The position numbers were made by a program, and so were the translations under genes. 42,143 bases of DNA. Source: Candidatus Poseidoniales archaeon. Its GTDB lineage: Archaea; Thermoplasmatota; Poseidoniia; Poseidoniales; Poseidoniaceae. The notes below the pieces were generated by a model. It was not told where the DNA came from, ran no database searches, and worked only from the letters and a program-made list of their open reading frames with translations. The stretch covers positions 1-42,143 of the forward strand of contig QQRW01000007.1 of NCBI GenBank assembly GCA_003602605.1. Reading direction: 5' to 3'. Numbering within the stretch: the stretch's first letter is position 1; every line of letters begins with the position of its first letter. Below are positions 16,247 through 24,763 of this stretch, in pieces.

Positions 16247-17077
16247 TCACTGGTTTGAGTCCCAAACACTGATTGGGGTATCTGCAACGCTTGACGAGTC
16301 GATATTTTCTCCAACCGTATACTGCTGTGGTTGAACTTGTTGCGGCATTTGTCCTTGAATTGGCATCATGCCTTGCTGTGGCATTTGACCCATCTGCTGC
16401 ATACCTTGGTGCGGCATGTAACCTGGAATGGGTGTTGGTTTTCCGCCAGTCAACAAACCGATTAACAACAGTATTCCGCCAAGACCGCAACAGCAGGTAC
16501 CGACCAAACCGATGCCGAAACCGCCAGCAAGTTCCATCGCCCCATCACCGATTACGAGATTGTAAGAATCGCTGTCGAAAATATACAGTTCTGTATCGCT
16601 GGAGATGGTGTACCTCTCGCCTTCCGTACAATCATAACCCGTTTCTTTGTCGACTGTAGCGCAAACATAGCCAAAGATAATTCGTCCATCATATGGGTCG
16701 GGGTCGTATTGCGAATCAGAGAATTCGTAGGGGTCATCCGAGTATATGCATGTCAACGTGCTCGATTCTTCGGTGACATCGCCACCTCGAACGACGGTAA
16801 CGGTGAAGGAGGCCCCTTCACAATCGTCGGTCAAACCGTTCTCATCGTTGTCTTGATATGAGCCATTCATCATGACATACCAACCAGAGGAGCCATAGCC
16901 ATCTTCATCAGTGAAGGTGTAAGTAAACGATGTATCGGGGCCCTCCACATAATCCATGTAATCAATAGAAGTTAACTCGCTAATGCCATCTGCCGACTCA
17001 ATTCCCGCAATACCAAAAGACGCTACGGCAACCAAAACACAAACGACTCCTGCGATTAACAACGACTTGTTTGCCAT
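16247..17077 (-). CDS. Two-helix membrane protein with Met/Gln/Pro-rich cytoplasmic tail
   Basis: A 276-residue protein. An N-terminal helix (about 5-26) is followed by an acidic outer domain of about 150 residues containing four spaced cysteines (DDCEGAS, LTCIYSD, YVCATV, YDCTEG). A second helix rich in glycine and cysteine follows (GGFGIGLVGTCCCGLGGILLLIGLLTGG), then a low-complexity tail rich in M, Q and P (QGMQQMGQMPQQGMMPIQGQMPQQ). Tails of this kind occur on other membrane proteins and may mediate binding or phase behaviour; here that is inference. No family recognised. A TATA box sits 25 bases before the ATG. It is divergent from the SPFH operon, and the two may share regulation. Confidence 0.7.
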   Translation of the reverse strand: MANKSLLIAGVVCVLVAVASFGIAGIESADGISELTSIDYMDYVEGPDTSFTYTFTDEDGYGSSGWYVMMNGSYQDNDENGLTDDCEGASFTVTVVRGGDVTEESSTLTCIYSDDPYEFSDSQYDPDPYDGRIIFGYVCATVDKETGYDCTEGERYTISSDTELYIFDSDSYNLVIGDGAMELAGGFGIGLVGTCCCGLGGILLLIGLLTGGKPTPIPGYMPHQGMQQMGQMPQQGMMPIQGQMPQQVQPQQYTVGENIDSSSVADTPISVWDSNQ

Positions 17078-17097
17078 GAAAAGTCGTGTTAACGGTT

Positions 17098-17106
17098 CTA
17101 TTTAAG
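17098..17106 (-). promoter_or_regulatory. Putative TATA box for the Met/Gln-rich-tail protein
   Basis: CTTAAATAG on the minus strand is centred about 25 bases before the ATG at 17077, as for a leaderless message. Confidence 0.55.
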
Positions 17107-17127
17107 AAGAGAGGGGCAATTGAGGTA

Positions 17128-17144
17128 GATATCTTTATGATATC
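17128..17144 (+). promoter_or_regulatory. TATA region of the SPFH operon with repeated GATATC
   Basis: GATATC-TTTAT-GATATC: two copies of the palindrome GATATC separated by five bases form a 17-base element that includes the likely TATA box (CTTTATGATATC). Its centre is about 28 bases before the GTG at 17164, which favours leaderless initiation at that GTG. The symmetry would suit a dimeric or paired repressor covering the TATA box. Confidence 0.45.
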
Positions 17145-17163
17145 ACTCCGATACCATTGACCA

Positions 17164-18111
17164 GTGAGTACCATGCAAGCCATGCCCCCTGCACAGACAA
17201 TTGCCCAACCGACCGACGAAATAATGTTCAAAGATTTAGAAAAAGCAACGATCAACGGTTTCGTCGGTATTGCAATCCACATCCTTGCTGTCCCTGCTCT
17301 TATTTTGTTTCTAGCTGTAACGTATGTCACGACGTTTACCGCTATCTTTGGAATCATCCTCCAAATCGCACTCTCCATTCTTTGGTTCTTACAGTGGAAC
17401 AGTTACCTCATCATCAATCCAAATGAAGCGCAAGCGCTTCAATTCTTCGGAAAATATGCAGGGACGGTTCAGAAAGAGGGTTTCCATTTCCTCATTAATC
17501 CGCTGTATCAAAAACAAAAGATTTCGTTCCGAATTCGAAACTTTGAATCTGCAAAACTCAAGGTCAATGATGTGAATGCGAACCCAATTGAGATTGCAGC
17601 AGTCGTGGTTTGGAAGGTCGTAGATGCTGCTGAAGCATTGTTCGAAGTGGACAACTATCACGGATATGTCCAGATTCAAAGTGAAGCAGCATTACGCGCT
17701 ATGGCAACAAAGTACCCTTATGACATTATAGAAGACAAAGACATCGGAGGAGTGGCTCTTTCAAGCCACCAAGAAGTGATTGCGAAAGAGTTGCAACTTT
17801 CAGTTGAGGCCCGCCTAAAGAGAGCTGGGATTGAGGTTCTTGAAGCCCGTATTAGTCACCTCGCATACTCCCAAGAAATAGCTCAGGCAATGCTGCGCCG
17901 TCAGCAGGCAAGCGCAGTCGTTGCTGCTCGAAGTGAGATTGTCAAAGGTGCAGTTGGGATGGTGGAGCTGGCACTTGAGCAGCTCAGTGACAAGAATATC
18001 ATCGAACTTGATGAAGATAAGAAGGCAACTATGGTCAGCAACCTTTTGGTGGTCCTCTGTTCAGAAACCGATACTACTCCTGTGGTGAACACTGGAACGC
18101 TTTACCAATGA
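17164..18111 (+). CDS. SPFH/band 7 domain membrane protein
   Basis: A 315-residue stomatin/prohibitin-like protein. A cytoplasmic start is followed by two adjacent membrane helices (GFVGIAIHILAVPALILFLAVTYV and FTAIFGIILQIALSILWFL), then the SPFH domain from about residue 90: NEAQALQFFGKYAGTVQKEGFHFLINPLYQKQKISFRIRNFE. After that come IEIAAVVVWKVVDAAEALFEVDNYHGYVQIQSEAALRAMATKYPYD and a helical segment LKRAGIEVLEARISHLAYSQEIAQAMLRRQQASAVVAAR. SPFH proteins assemble into membrane scaffolds. Downstream lie a small membrane protein, a ribbon-helix-helix protein and another small membrane protein on the same strand. The start could be GTG 17164 (leaderless spacing) or ATG 17173. Confidence 0.9.
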   Translation: MSTMQAMPPAQTIAQPTDEIMFKDLEKATINGFVGIAIHILAVPALILFLAVTYVTTFTAIFGIILQIALSILWFLQWNSYLIINPNEAQALQFFGKYAGTVQKEGFHFLINPLYQKQKISFRIRNFESAKLKVNDVNANPIEIAAVVVWKVVDAAEALFEVDNYHGYVQIQSEAALRAMATKYPYDIIEDKDIGGVALSSHQEVIAKELQLSVEARLKRAGIEVLEARISHLAYSQEIAQAMLRRQQASAVVAARSEIVKGAVGMVELALEQLSDKNIIELDEDKKATMVSNLLVVLCSETDTTPVVNTGTLYQ

Positions 18112-18135
18112 TGTGAGAACTTGATAACCACAGAA

Positions 18136-18348
18136 ATGATCAGCCGCCTCGTCTTACCAATCGTAATTTCGGTGTTGTTGTTTACTTACGCTGGTTATTG
18201 TTGGGTGACGCAAAAAGTCCATGTAAGAGGCAAAGGCTGGAAAACAAAGGATGAAGCCCCGAAAACATTCTATTTCACAGTTATAATCCTTGTACTCATA
18301 GGACTTGGTCAATTAGCGAGTACTGTTTTTTTCAATCTGAAAATATGA
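18136..18348 (+). CDS. Small two-helix membrane protein in the SPFH operon
   Basis: About 70 residues with two predicted membrane helices (LVLPIVISVLLFTYAGYCWV and FYFTVIILVLIGLGQLASTVFF) joined by a short basic loop (RGKGWKTKDEAPK). The ORF track begins at a TTG at 18121; I prefer the ATG at 18136 for lack of a clear ribosome site before the TTG. It begins about 25 bases after the SPFH stop and ends 14 bases before the ribbon-helix-helix gene. No family recognised; the position suggests a partner of the SPFH scaffold. Confidence 0.6.
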   Translation: MISRLVLPIVISVLLFTYAGYCWVTQKVHVRGKGWKTKDEAPKTFYFTVIILVLIGLGQLASTVFFNLKI

Positions 18349-18361
18349 GTGGTGAATGTTG

Positions 18362-18562
18362 ATGGGTGAAACGAACGAGAACATTCGGGGTGAGGTGGGG
18401 TCCGCCAAAAAAAAACCGAAACAGGAGAAGAAGAAAATTCTTCTTCGCCTCGACCCAACATTGCATGAACAGTTGCGATTGTGGGCAGAACGTGATTTCC
18501 GCTCGCTCAACTCCCAGATTGAGTTCATACTCAAAAAATCTCTTAAAGGAAAAGAGGAATGA
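18362..18562 (+). CDS. Ribbon-helix-helix (Arc-like) DNA-binding protein
   Basis: About 66 residues. A basic, disordered start (SAKKKPKQEKKK) is followed by a complete ribbon-helix-helix unit: strand ILLRLDPTLH, helix EQLRLWAERDF, turn RSLNS, helix QIEFILKKSLKGKEE. The match to the Arc/MetJ-like pattern 'R...l...L.w.a......S.n..i..ll' is good. The ATG at 18362 has GGTG seven bases upstream; the ATG at 18356 is also in frame. In bacteria, Arc-like genes often follow SPFH genes, so the pairing here is probably functional. It may repress its own operon through the GATATC element, which is inference. Confidence 0.8.
   Translation: MGETNENIRGEVGSAKKKPKQEKKKILLRLDPTLHEQLRLWAERDFRSLNSQIEFILKKSLKGKEE
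18427..18446. repeat. Near-perfect 20-base palindrome inside the ribbon-helix-helix gene
   Basis: GAAGAAGAA-AA-TTCTTCTTC, nine-base arms with a two-base centre. It encodes the basic linker before the DNA-binding ribbon, so codon content partly explains it, but it could also be an internal binding site or an RNA hairpin. Confidence 0.5.
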
Positions 18563-18566
18563 TGCT

Positions 18567-18821
18567 ATGCAAGAAAAGCAGGGATTCTTTTCAACTTGGT
18601 TTGGCTTTAGCGGATGGCGTGTCATGTCAGCAAAAGCCCAAATCTTTACTCAAATCCTCTATAGGGTGATTTTTCTTTTTGGGCTTGCATGCCTTATTGT
18701 CGGATACGGTTACATCACCGGTTCAGAGCCGGGTGGATTGCCTCTAACTGCAATGATTGTTGCTTGGTACCTTCTTTTCCAAGCGATGATCAATTTCATC
18801 TTTGTTGAAGGTTCCAGGTAA
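18567..18821 (+). CDS. Small two-helix membrane protein at the end of the SPFH operon
   Basis: An 84-residue protein starting MQEKQGFFSTWFGFSGWRVMSAKAQ with two membrane helices (YRVIFLFGLACLIVGYGYITG and TAMIVAWYLLFQAMINFIFV). The ORF track extends this frame back to 18366 across the ribbon-helix-helix gene; that extension is an out-of-frame shadow. The ATG at 18567 has GAGG nine bases upstream, overlapping the end of the previous gene. No family recognised. It is convergent with fumC with only four bases between stops. Confidence 0.68.
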   Translation: MQEKQGFFSTWFGFSGWRVMSAKAQIFTQILYRVIFLFGLACLIVGYGYITGSEPGGLPLTAMIVAWYLLFQAMINFIFVEGSR

Positions 18822-18825
18822 CTGA

Positions 18826-20226
18826 TTATTCCAACGAGCGAGGGCCTGTCATTTCTTCAGGGCGAACCCATGCGTCGAATTCTTCATTGGTGAGATATCC
18901 GAGTTCCATTGCAGATTCGCGGAGGGTCGTACCGTTTTCATGGGCCTTTTTGGCAATCTTAGCAGCCTTGTCATAGCCGATATGATTGTTCAATGCCGTG
19001 ACCAACATCAACGAGTTCTCAAGATGAGCAGCAATGTTTTCCTTCACCGGCTCAAGTCCTTCAACACACTTTGTTCGGAAAGCAGTGCACGAATCGGTTA
19101 GCAGGCGAATAGAATGCAAAAGATTGTGAATCATCATTGGTTTGAATACATTCAATTCGAAATTACCTTGGCTGCCGCCGACAGTTATGGCCGTGTTGTT
19201 TCCCATGACTTGACAACAAACCATCGTCATTGCCTCTGCTTGTGTTGGATTGACTTTGCCCGGCATGATTGAAGAGCCTGGTTCATTTGCAGGAAGGGAT
19301 AGTTCACCAATGCCGCACCGTGGACCTGAACCGAGCCAGCGGATGTCGTTCGCTATTTTCATCAAAGATACGGCTAGGGTGTTAAGTGCACCTGATGCAG
19401 CCACGACGGCATCGTGTGCAGCGAGTTGAGCGAACTTGTTTTCTGCTGTACAGAACGTAAGGCCTGTGATATTAGCAATTTCATCCGCCACCATTTGTGC
19501 GAACAATGGATGGGTGTTAAGTCCGGTTCCAACAGCTGTACCGCCTAAAGCCAATTCAAACAAATCGTCCAATGCAAAATCAATACGACGTAGATCAGCA
19601 TCAAGTTGAGCGACCCAACCTGATGCTTCCTGGCCGAGAGTAAGCGGGACTGCGTCCATCAAATGGGTACGCCCGATCTTCACGATGTCTTTCCAATCTT
19701 CGGCCTTCAATGCTAATGCGTCTCGTAAAGCACGAACACTCGGAAGAAGATTGTGAGTAATCGCTTCTGCAGCGGCGATGTGCATGGCGGTCGGGAATGT
19801 GTCGTTCGAAGATTGAGCACGGTTGACATGGTCGTTCGGATGGACGGGTGTTTTCGAGCCCAGAACGCCGCCAGCCAATTCAATGGCCCGATTAGCGATG
19901 ACTTCATTGGTATTCATGTTCGACTGCGTTCCGCTTCCAGTTTGCCAAACGCGCAATGGGAAGTGTTCATCCAAGCAATTATCGAGAACTTCCTGTGAAG
20001 CAGCAATAATCAGGTCGCCTACTTCAGGGTCAAGTTGTTTGAGAGCAACGTTCGTTTTCGCCGCTGCCTGCTTCAAAATACCGAACGCACGGATGACTCC
20101 GCTCGGCATTGTGTCATCTCCAATGTCGAAATTAATCAGAGAACGGGCAGTTTGGCAACCGTAGTATTTGTCGGCGGGAACTTCGAGTTCGCCCATTGTG
20201 TCGGCTTCAATCCGGACATCGGTCAT
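18826..20226 (-). CDS. fumC: Fumarate hydratase class II
   Basis: The enzyme interconverts fumarate and malate in the citric acid cycle. From the ATG at 20226 the protein has 466 residues, the usual class II length, starting [29 protein letters not shown]. The signature loop is [17 protein letters not shown], with the catalytic serine in the flexible SS loop; [19 protein letters not shown] and [16 protein letters not shown] are the other two conserved regions of the fumarase/aspartase superfamily. SGTQSNMN and the overall match favour fumarase over aspartase. The frame stays open upstream to a TTG at 20331 and would add a cysteine-rich stretch (see findings). Archaea often use class I fumarase, so the class II enzyme may have come from bacteria. 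Confidence 0.95.
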   Translation of the reverse strand: MTDVRIEADTMGELEVPADKYYGCQTARSLINFDIGDDTMPSGVIRAFGILKQAAAKTNVALKQLDPEVGDLIIAASQEVLDNCLDEHFPLRVWQTGSGTQSNMNTNEVIANRAIELAGGVLGSKTPVHPNDHVNRAQSSNDTFPTAMHIAAAEAITHNLLPSVRALRDALALKAEDWKDIVKIGRTHLMDAVPLTLGQEASGWVAQLDADLRRIDFALDDLFELALGGTAVGTGLNTHPLFAQMVADEIANITGLTFCTAENKFAQLAAHDAVVAASGALNTLAVSLMKIANDIRWLGSGPRCGIGELSLPANEPGSSIMPGKVNPTQAEAMTMVCCQVMGNNTAITVGGSQGNFELNVFKPMMIHNLLHSIRLLTDSCTAFRTKCVEGLEPVKENIAAHLENSLMLVTALNNHIGYDKAAKIAKKAHENGTTLRESAMELGYLTNEEFDAWVRPEEMTGPRSLE

Positions 20227-20402
20227 GAACGACCCTTGAGGCTGAACTTCTTCACAGTTCGCACAGATACAACAGTGGGTCGGTGATTTGCAGCAGATTA
20301 AGGGTAGGGAGCAGAAACTTTTCACGGTCAAACTGCCTTTAGACGCGTCATAGAGAACATATTGGTCTCTAAGAAGGAAGTTCTACGTGCCAAAAATGGG
20401 TT

Positions 20403-20882
20403 TCACTGGAGACTAACGCGAATGATTTGCTGGGGTGTTCTGGGGCGGTCACCTGGCAATTTGTCGCATCGCTCAATCGCCTGTACGACATCCATACCCT
20501 CGATGACTTCTCCGAAAACCGCATGGTTTCCATCGAGCCATGGAGTTGGGACCGTAGTCAAGAAGAATTGGGAGCCACCAGTGTTGCGGCCTGCATTTGC
20601 CATCGAGAAAATTCCTGGCTTGTCGTGCTTGAGGCGTAGAGCTGAGGGTTCACAAGGAATCTTCCAGCCAGGACCGCCGGTTCCGGCGTTACGAGCCATA
20701 GGGTCAGCAGAGTGTGGGCAACCGCCTTGGATCATGAAATTCTCGATGACTCGATGGAAATGAAGCCCGTCATAGTGTCCACTCTCGACCAGACGAACGA
20801 AATTCGCTACTGTGTCTGGTGCTTGTTCATTGTACAACTGAATTGTAATGTTCCCGGCGCTGGTCTCCATGAGTGCTTGCAT
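20403..20882 (-). CDS. Peptidyl-prolyl cis-trans isomerase, cyclophilin type
   Basis: A 159-residue single-domain cyclophilin that speeds proline isomerisation during protein folding. The core motifs are YDGLHFHRVIENFMIQGGCPH (with the catalytic Arg of FHRV), GIFSMANAGRNTGGSQFFLTTVPTPWLDGNHAVFGEV and a final VVQAIER. No signal peptide is present, so it is cytoplasmic. The track frame begins at 20927; ATG 20882 (MQALMETSAGNITI) or 20870 (METSAGNITI) gives the normal family start. It follows fumC's upstream gap on the same strand and appears to be a single gene. Confidence 0.95.
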   Translation of the reverse strand: MQALMETSAGNITIQLYNEQAPDTVANFVRLVESGHYDGLHFHRVIENFMIQGGCPHSADPMARNAGTGGPGWKIPCEPSALRLKHDKPGIFSMANAGRNTGGSQFFLTTVPTPWLDGNHAVFGEVIEGMDVVQAIERCDKLPGDRPRTPQQIIRVSLQ

Positions 20883-20951
20883 AATTACCCCACAGAGCGG
20901 GGGGTCAAGAGCATTCGCATCCATCAACTCTCTCTGACGAGAGTGTGAGGC

Positions 20952-23900
20952 TCAATTCTTCAGCCAAGGGCGGAAGTGTTGATCAGCATACGCTCGAGCG
21001 TAGTCTGCAGGATAACCCGATGCCATCAGTTGTTGTTCATATGCGAGTTGTTCGGCTGTGATGGTCGCATCAGCCTGAAGAGAAACTGCACCAGCGTTCG
21101 CAAACGCTGCTTGCTGTTGCTCAAACATCTTGTCTTGGTTTGAGTCGCTGCGACCGCGAGTAAACGCAAGTACTGCAAGAGCCAATATCAAAACAACTGC
21201 GCCGGCCAAACCAAATGTTAGCGCATTCATGCCAAACATAGCAGAATCGGATTGTGTCTTGTCTGTATCTGCAGCACCATCACCAGTTCCGCTGTTGTTG
21301 GTCGTGTCATCGTCGATTGTTTGATTGGTGCCCGTCGTCGAATTGTCAACTGGGTCTACCGGGGTTACCGGTCCATCCGTGTTGTTGTTCTGGACAAGTT
21401 CACATCCATCCTGACCTACAATGGTTCCAGCTGGTGTTGAGAGGCAAGCGTCGATTGAGTCGTCGACACCGTCGTTGTCGGCGTCGATACCTGTTGGCTC
21501 TGGAGGGCAGCCTGCGCCGCCAACGCCGTTTGCCACGCCCGCAACTTCTGGGCACGCATCGCCGTCAATCCCACTCGTGTTGTCGCCGTATGAGTCTCCA
21601 TCAGAGTCCAGAGCTTGGCTGGCGTCAAACGGCCACAGGTCATTCAAATTGGATACGCCATCGCCATCCAGGTCAGCACATCCGGCTCGATCGATCGTTG
21701 AATCCCCATAAGTCGTCGGGCAGTCATCGACGATTCCGTCGCCAGTGTCTGTCGTATTGAAACCATCACGGTCAATATCGTTCGCCCACAGTTCTTCTTC
21801 ATTCTGAATAAAGAACGGTTCGCCGGTGAACTGATTGTTCGTTTCATTGGATTCCATCAAAACATCATCGACGTCGATTGTCAAACGGCAAGAGTAGTTG
21901 CCGCTGGCTTGTTCATCCATGGTTGTGTAATAAACAAGTTTTGTACCAAAAGTGGTATTGTAAACTCCACTCACAACAATCGTCTCAGTCGCCATACGGG
22001 CGACTTCCGCGCCGTTTTCATCAAGCAAATCGAGGTGAACGATGATAGAAGTCGATTCGGCATCCCCGCGAAGACTTACCAATTCCCATGTAATTTGCAC
22101 CTCCGAGCCAGAAGTGTGGTCGGTTGGACACATGAGAGAACTCACCGCGATGTCCGCTGGGGCAGAATCAAGAGCGGTAAATGTTAGATTGTAATATCCA
22201 TCACTGCCTCCGGAACGAACCGTCAGTATGAGGTCGGTTGTCTTCCCTTCATAGGCGCTGTTATACGAATTGAACAATATGCCATAGGACAAATTATCGA
22301 TTTCAACGATGGTGTTTCCATTCGCATCCTCAAGGGTGGCGGTCATTGCAGTTGAAGGGTCTGCATCAAATTCAATTTCGAAGTTCTTCCCGTCATTGAC
22401 GGTAAAGGCGTATACATCGATTTCATCGATGCCGCTGAAACAGCCTTGCCCCGACATACTTGGGTTTTGACCAATGTTAATTCCTGTCCCGCCTGGAGCG
22501 TCTTGGCCAAGGCCGACGTCATTTGGTTGGCCACAGTTGAAGTTGTTCGGATCTACCCCCTCGGTCTCAATGATAAGTGTGTAAACACCAAGACTGGTCC
22601 AACTGCGAACTTCAATGTAGAATGTACCGCCTGCTCCAGCAAAAGTCGAAGAGTCTGATGTCGTGACGAGTTCATCGTTCGACGCACTGAGTAGGCTACT
22701 GTCAAAGACTGTGCCTTGGCTGCTGCGTAGGTAAAGGTCTGCATCCTGATCTGCAGAATTAACAAGTGTGACCGTGACATTGAGGCCGGGTGAAACTTCA
22801 ATTTCGTACCAATCTTCATCGTCAACATCCTTGTGAATGCATCCGGTAATCGTCATTGATACGTCGGTTCCAAGCGCAAATGCCGTGGATGTGTCGCTGC
22901 CAGCATCACTGCCTGAAGATGCGTCGTCTTGTGCTGGACAGGATGTCTCTTTTGTATCAATGAGAATTTCATCGGGGGTTATATCCATGTTATCTTCTTC
23001 GTTTTTCTCATCAATTTGTTCGTCGGAATCAACCATGACGATGATTGAGTAGTTGCCACCAGTGGTGCTTGCTGGCACCGTAACTGAAAGCTGATACATG
23101 TCTGAGACATTTACATCGATTGATGGAAGGGTTAAGTTACCCAACTCTATATCGTGGTCTGCAAGGTCAATATCAACCGATAGCCAAGCCGTGAGTAAGG
23201 AGGTCGGTGACGGAATCGTTCCAGAATTGAGAACTTCGACATCAATGTCGATGGTATCGCCCGCACTGGCCTGAAGAGGTGCCGATGAATTTTCAATAAC
23301 TAGGTTGGCTTTCGGTGTTGAATAGTTGGTCCAAACATCCAAAGTCCAGTTGACTCCGACCCCTGAGCGCGACAAATTCACGAAGTATATTCCACCGATG
23401 CCGTCAAAGTCTCCACCCGAAGAAGTGACGGTCGCATCACCGCCGAAAAACGCTGCAGAGGAGTCGACTTCAGCAGAGTTACTGTCAGTGAGGGCAAGAT
23501 AGACTACAACGGATTCCGCCAAACTTAGCGTCACATCAATAGTATGGTTTGCTGGAACCTCAAAGGAGAATACATCGTTTGCTTCAACCCCGTCGATGCA
23601 GCCGGTATACGTGGCTGTCACATTGTTTCCAAGTGGTGCTGTAACGTTGGCTTCCTCTGATGGCGCATCGCCGCCGAGGCCTGCATCGTCTTTGCCGTTC
23701 GGATGAAGGTCATCGCACGAATCGCCCACCAACATAACTCCAGAAGACCAAATGAAATTGTTGGATTCGTTCTGCTCCGTGAGGTTATCGTACCCATCAG
23801 CAAACAAAAGCCAATAGTAGGTGCCGTTTGAAAGACTCGACGGAAGAAGAACTTGTGCAGTTGTGGTGCGGCTGGTGTTCTCATCGAGTGCTGCCTCCGG

Positions 23901-24686
23901 TTCAGATACATCGATCAGTGTATCTGCAAAGTCATACGTTTTATCGGTGGACAGAACGAATTGAACTTCAAAAGCATCGGAAGTTGTGTTGTAGATGTTT
24001 TCAACGACATACTCAACGCTGACCGTGTTACCTGCCTCGCCAGATGCTGGCTCAAGTACAGATGTGATTGTGAGGTCCGGTCGCGGAGGAGTGTTATTTG
24101 TCCATGTTCGCAATGTGTATTGGCCATCGCCAGAGTACACATAGACTTCAACAAAGAAAGTACTTGCGACTCCTGAGAGTGAAGTCGATTGGGTTGAAAC
24201 CTTTTCCAGAGATGTGGTGGATTCTGAACCATCGACATATGCCCCAGATGAATCGATGAGGTAGAGGTCGAAATCCGCGCCGGCTGGCACGACCAGTTCA
24301 ATGTCAACATCCTTGGCAGCCGTAGTTGTGATCTCGTACCAGTCTTCGGTGTCAGTGGAGTCGACGCAGCCTTGATTTCCACTTTGCCCACTGTTCGGAT
24401 TGGTCCCAAGACTGCGTGAAGTTGCTGAATTGTTTCCTGCATCGCCCGGGGTACCGGCATCGGTCTGCGTAATGCAGGCTGCACGACCACTAGTTCCGCG
24501 CTTGGAAGTAGGATCCTTGAACAAGAGTTCCATCAAAGGTAAGTCTCGAGATTCTGTAAGAATAATATCTTCAGCGGCCAGGGGTTTCGTCTCAGCGTTG
24601 TCTTCTTGAGCGGAGACAAATGGCATCATTGCGGAAAGTACGAACAATGCGACAAGAGAAAGGGCCATACGACGGTCGTTCTGCAT
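20952..24686 (-). CDS. Giant secreted protein with PPC, CARDB and thrombospondin type 3 repeats
   Basis: A 1244-residue protein. A signal peptide (about 1-26) precedes alternating modules: PPC-like domains (each opening with a cysteine, e.g. GCVDSTDTEDWYEI, GCIDGVEANDVFSF, GCIHKDVDDEDWYEI, GCFSGIDEIDVYAF, at about 105, 360, 612 and 745) and CARDB-like domains (DLTITSVLEPASGEAGNTVSVEYVVEN at about 205, ANLVIENSSAP at about 460, DIAVSSLMCPTDHTSGSEV at about 845). Calcium-type thrombospondin type 3 repeats occupy about 964-1090 (DIDRDGFNTTDTGDGIVDDCP and DADNDGVDDSIDACLSTP). A Thr/Asn-rich linker, a membrane helix (FGLAGAVVLILALAVLAFTRG) and a cytoplasmic tail end it. The tail carries a short helical motif, YEQQLMASGYPADYARAYADQHF. 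No peptidase domain is found, so it is probably an adhesive or structural surface protein. Confidence 0.85.
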   Translation of the reverse strand: MQNDRRMALSLVALFVLSAMMPFVSAQEDNAETKPLAAEDIILTESRDLPLMELLFKDPTSKRGTSGRAACITQTDAGTPGDAGNNSATSRSLGTNPNSGQSGNQGCVDSTDTEDWYEITTTAAKDVDIELVVPAGADFDLYLIDSSGAYVDGSESTTSLEKVSTQSTSLSGVASTFFVEVYVYSGDGQYTLRTWTNNTPPRPDLTITSVLEPASGEAGNTVSVEYVVENIYNTTSDAFEVQFVLSTDKTYDFADTLIDVSEPEAALDENTSRTTTAQVLLPSSLSNGTYYWLLFADGYDNLTEQNESNNFIWSSGVMLVGDSCDDLHPNGKDDAGLGGDAPSEEANVTAPLGNNVTATYTGCIDGVEANDVFSFEVPANHTIDVTLSLAESVVVYLALTDSNSAEVDSSAAFFGGDATVTSSGGDFDGIGGIYFVNLSRSGVGVNWTLDVWTNYSTPKANLVIENSSAPLQASAGDTIDIDVEVLNSGTIPSPTSLLTAWLSVDIDLADHDIELGNLTLPSIDVNVSDMYQLSVTVPASTTGGNYSIIVMVDSDEQIDEKNEEDNMDITPDEILIDTKETSCPAQDDASSGSDAGSDTSTAFALGTDVSMTITGCIHKDVDDEDWYEIEVSPGLNVTVTLVNSADQDADLYLRSSQGTVFDSSLLSASNDELVTTSDSSTFAGAGGTFYIEVRSWTSLGVYTLIIETEGVDPNNFNCGQPNDVGLGQDAPGGTGINIGQNPSMSGQGCFSGIDEIDVYAFTVNDGKNFEIEFDADPSTAMTATLEDANGNTIVEIDNLSYGILFNSYNSAYEGKTTDLILTVRSGGSDGYYNLTFTALDSAPADIAVSSLMCPTDHTSGSEVQITWELVSLRGDAESTSIIVHLDLLDENGAEVARMATETIVVSGVYNTTFGTKLVYYTTMDEQASGNYSCRLTIDVDDVLMESNETNNQFTGEPFFIQNEEELWANDIDRDGFNTTDTGDGIVDDCPTTYGDSTIDRAGCADLDGDGVSNLNDLWPFDASQALDSDGDSYGDNTSGIDGDACPEVAGVANGVGGAGCPPEPTGIDADNDGVDDSIDACLSTPAGTIVGQDGCELVQNNNTDGPVTPVDPVDNSTTGTNQTIDDDTTNNSGTGDGAADTDKTQSDSAMFGMNALTFGLAGAVVLILALAVLAFTRGRSDSNQDKMFEQQQAAFANAGAVSLQADATITAEQLAYEQQLMASGYPADYARAYADQHFRPWLKN

Positions 24687-24763
24687 GTATTTGGCTTAGC
24701 GTGCTCCGTTATGAAACCTCGGCTTAGAAGCCAATGACGATTTGTGCGGATTTTGCAACTTTT

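Noticed and set aside
18366-18821. 151-residue frame overlapping the ribbon-helix-helix gene, with a run of nine A that could allow slippage
   Set aside because: The first part is basic, Arg/Ser-rich nonsense lying out of frame over a clear DNA-binding protein; an ATG with a ribosome site at 18567 explains the real protein, so no frameshift is needed.
21254-21760. 168-residue plus-strand frame opposite the giant surface protein
   Set aside because: It is a Ser/Arg/His-rich shadow produced by the Asp-rich thrombospondin type 3 repeats on the other strand.
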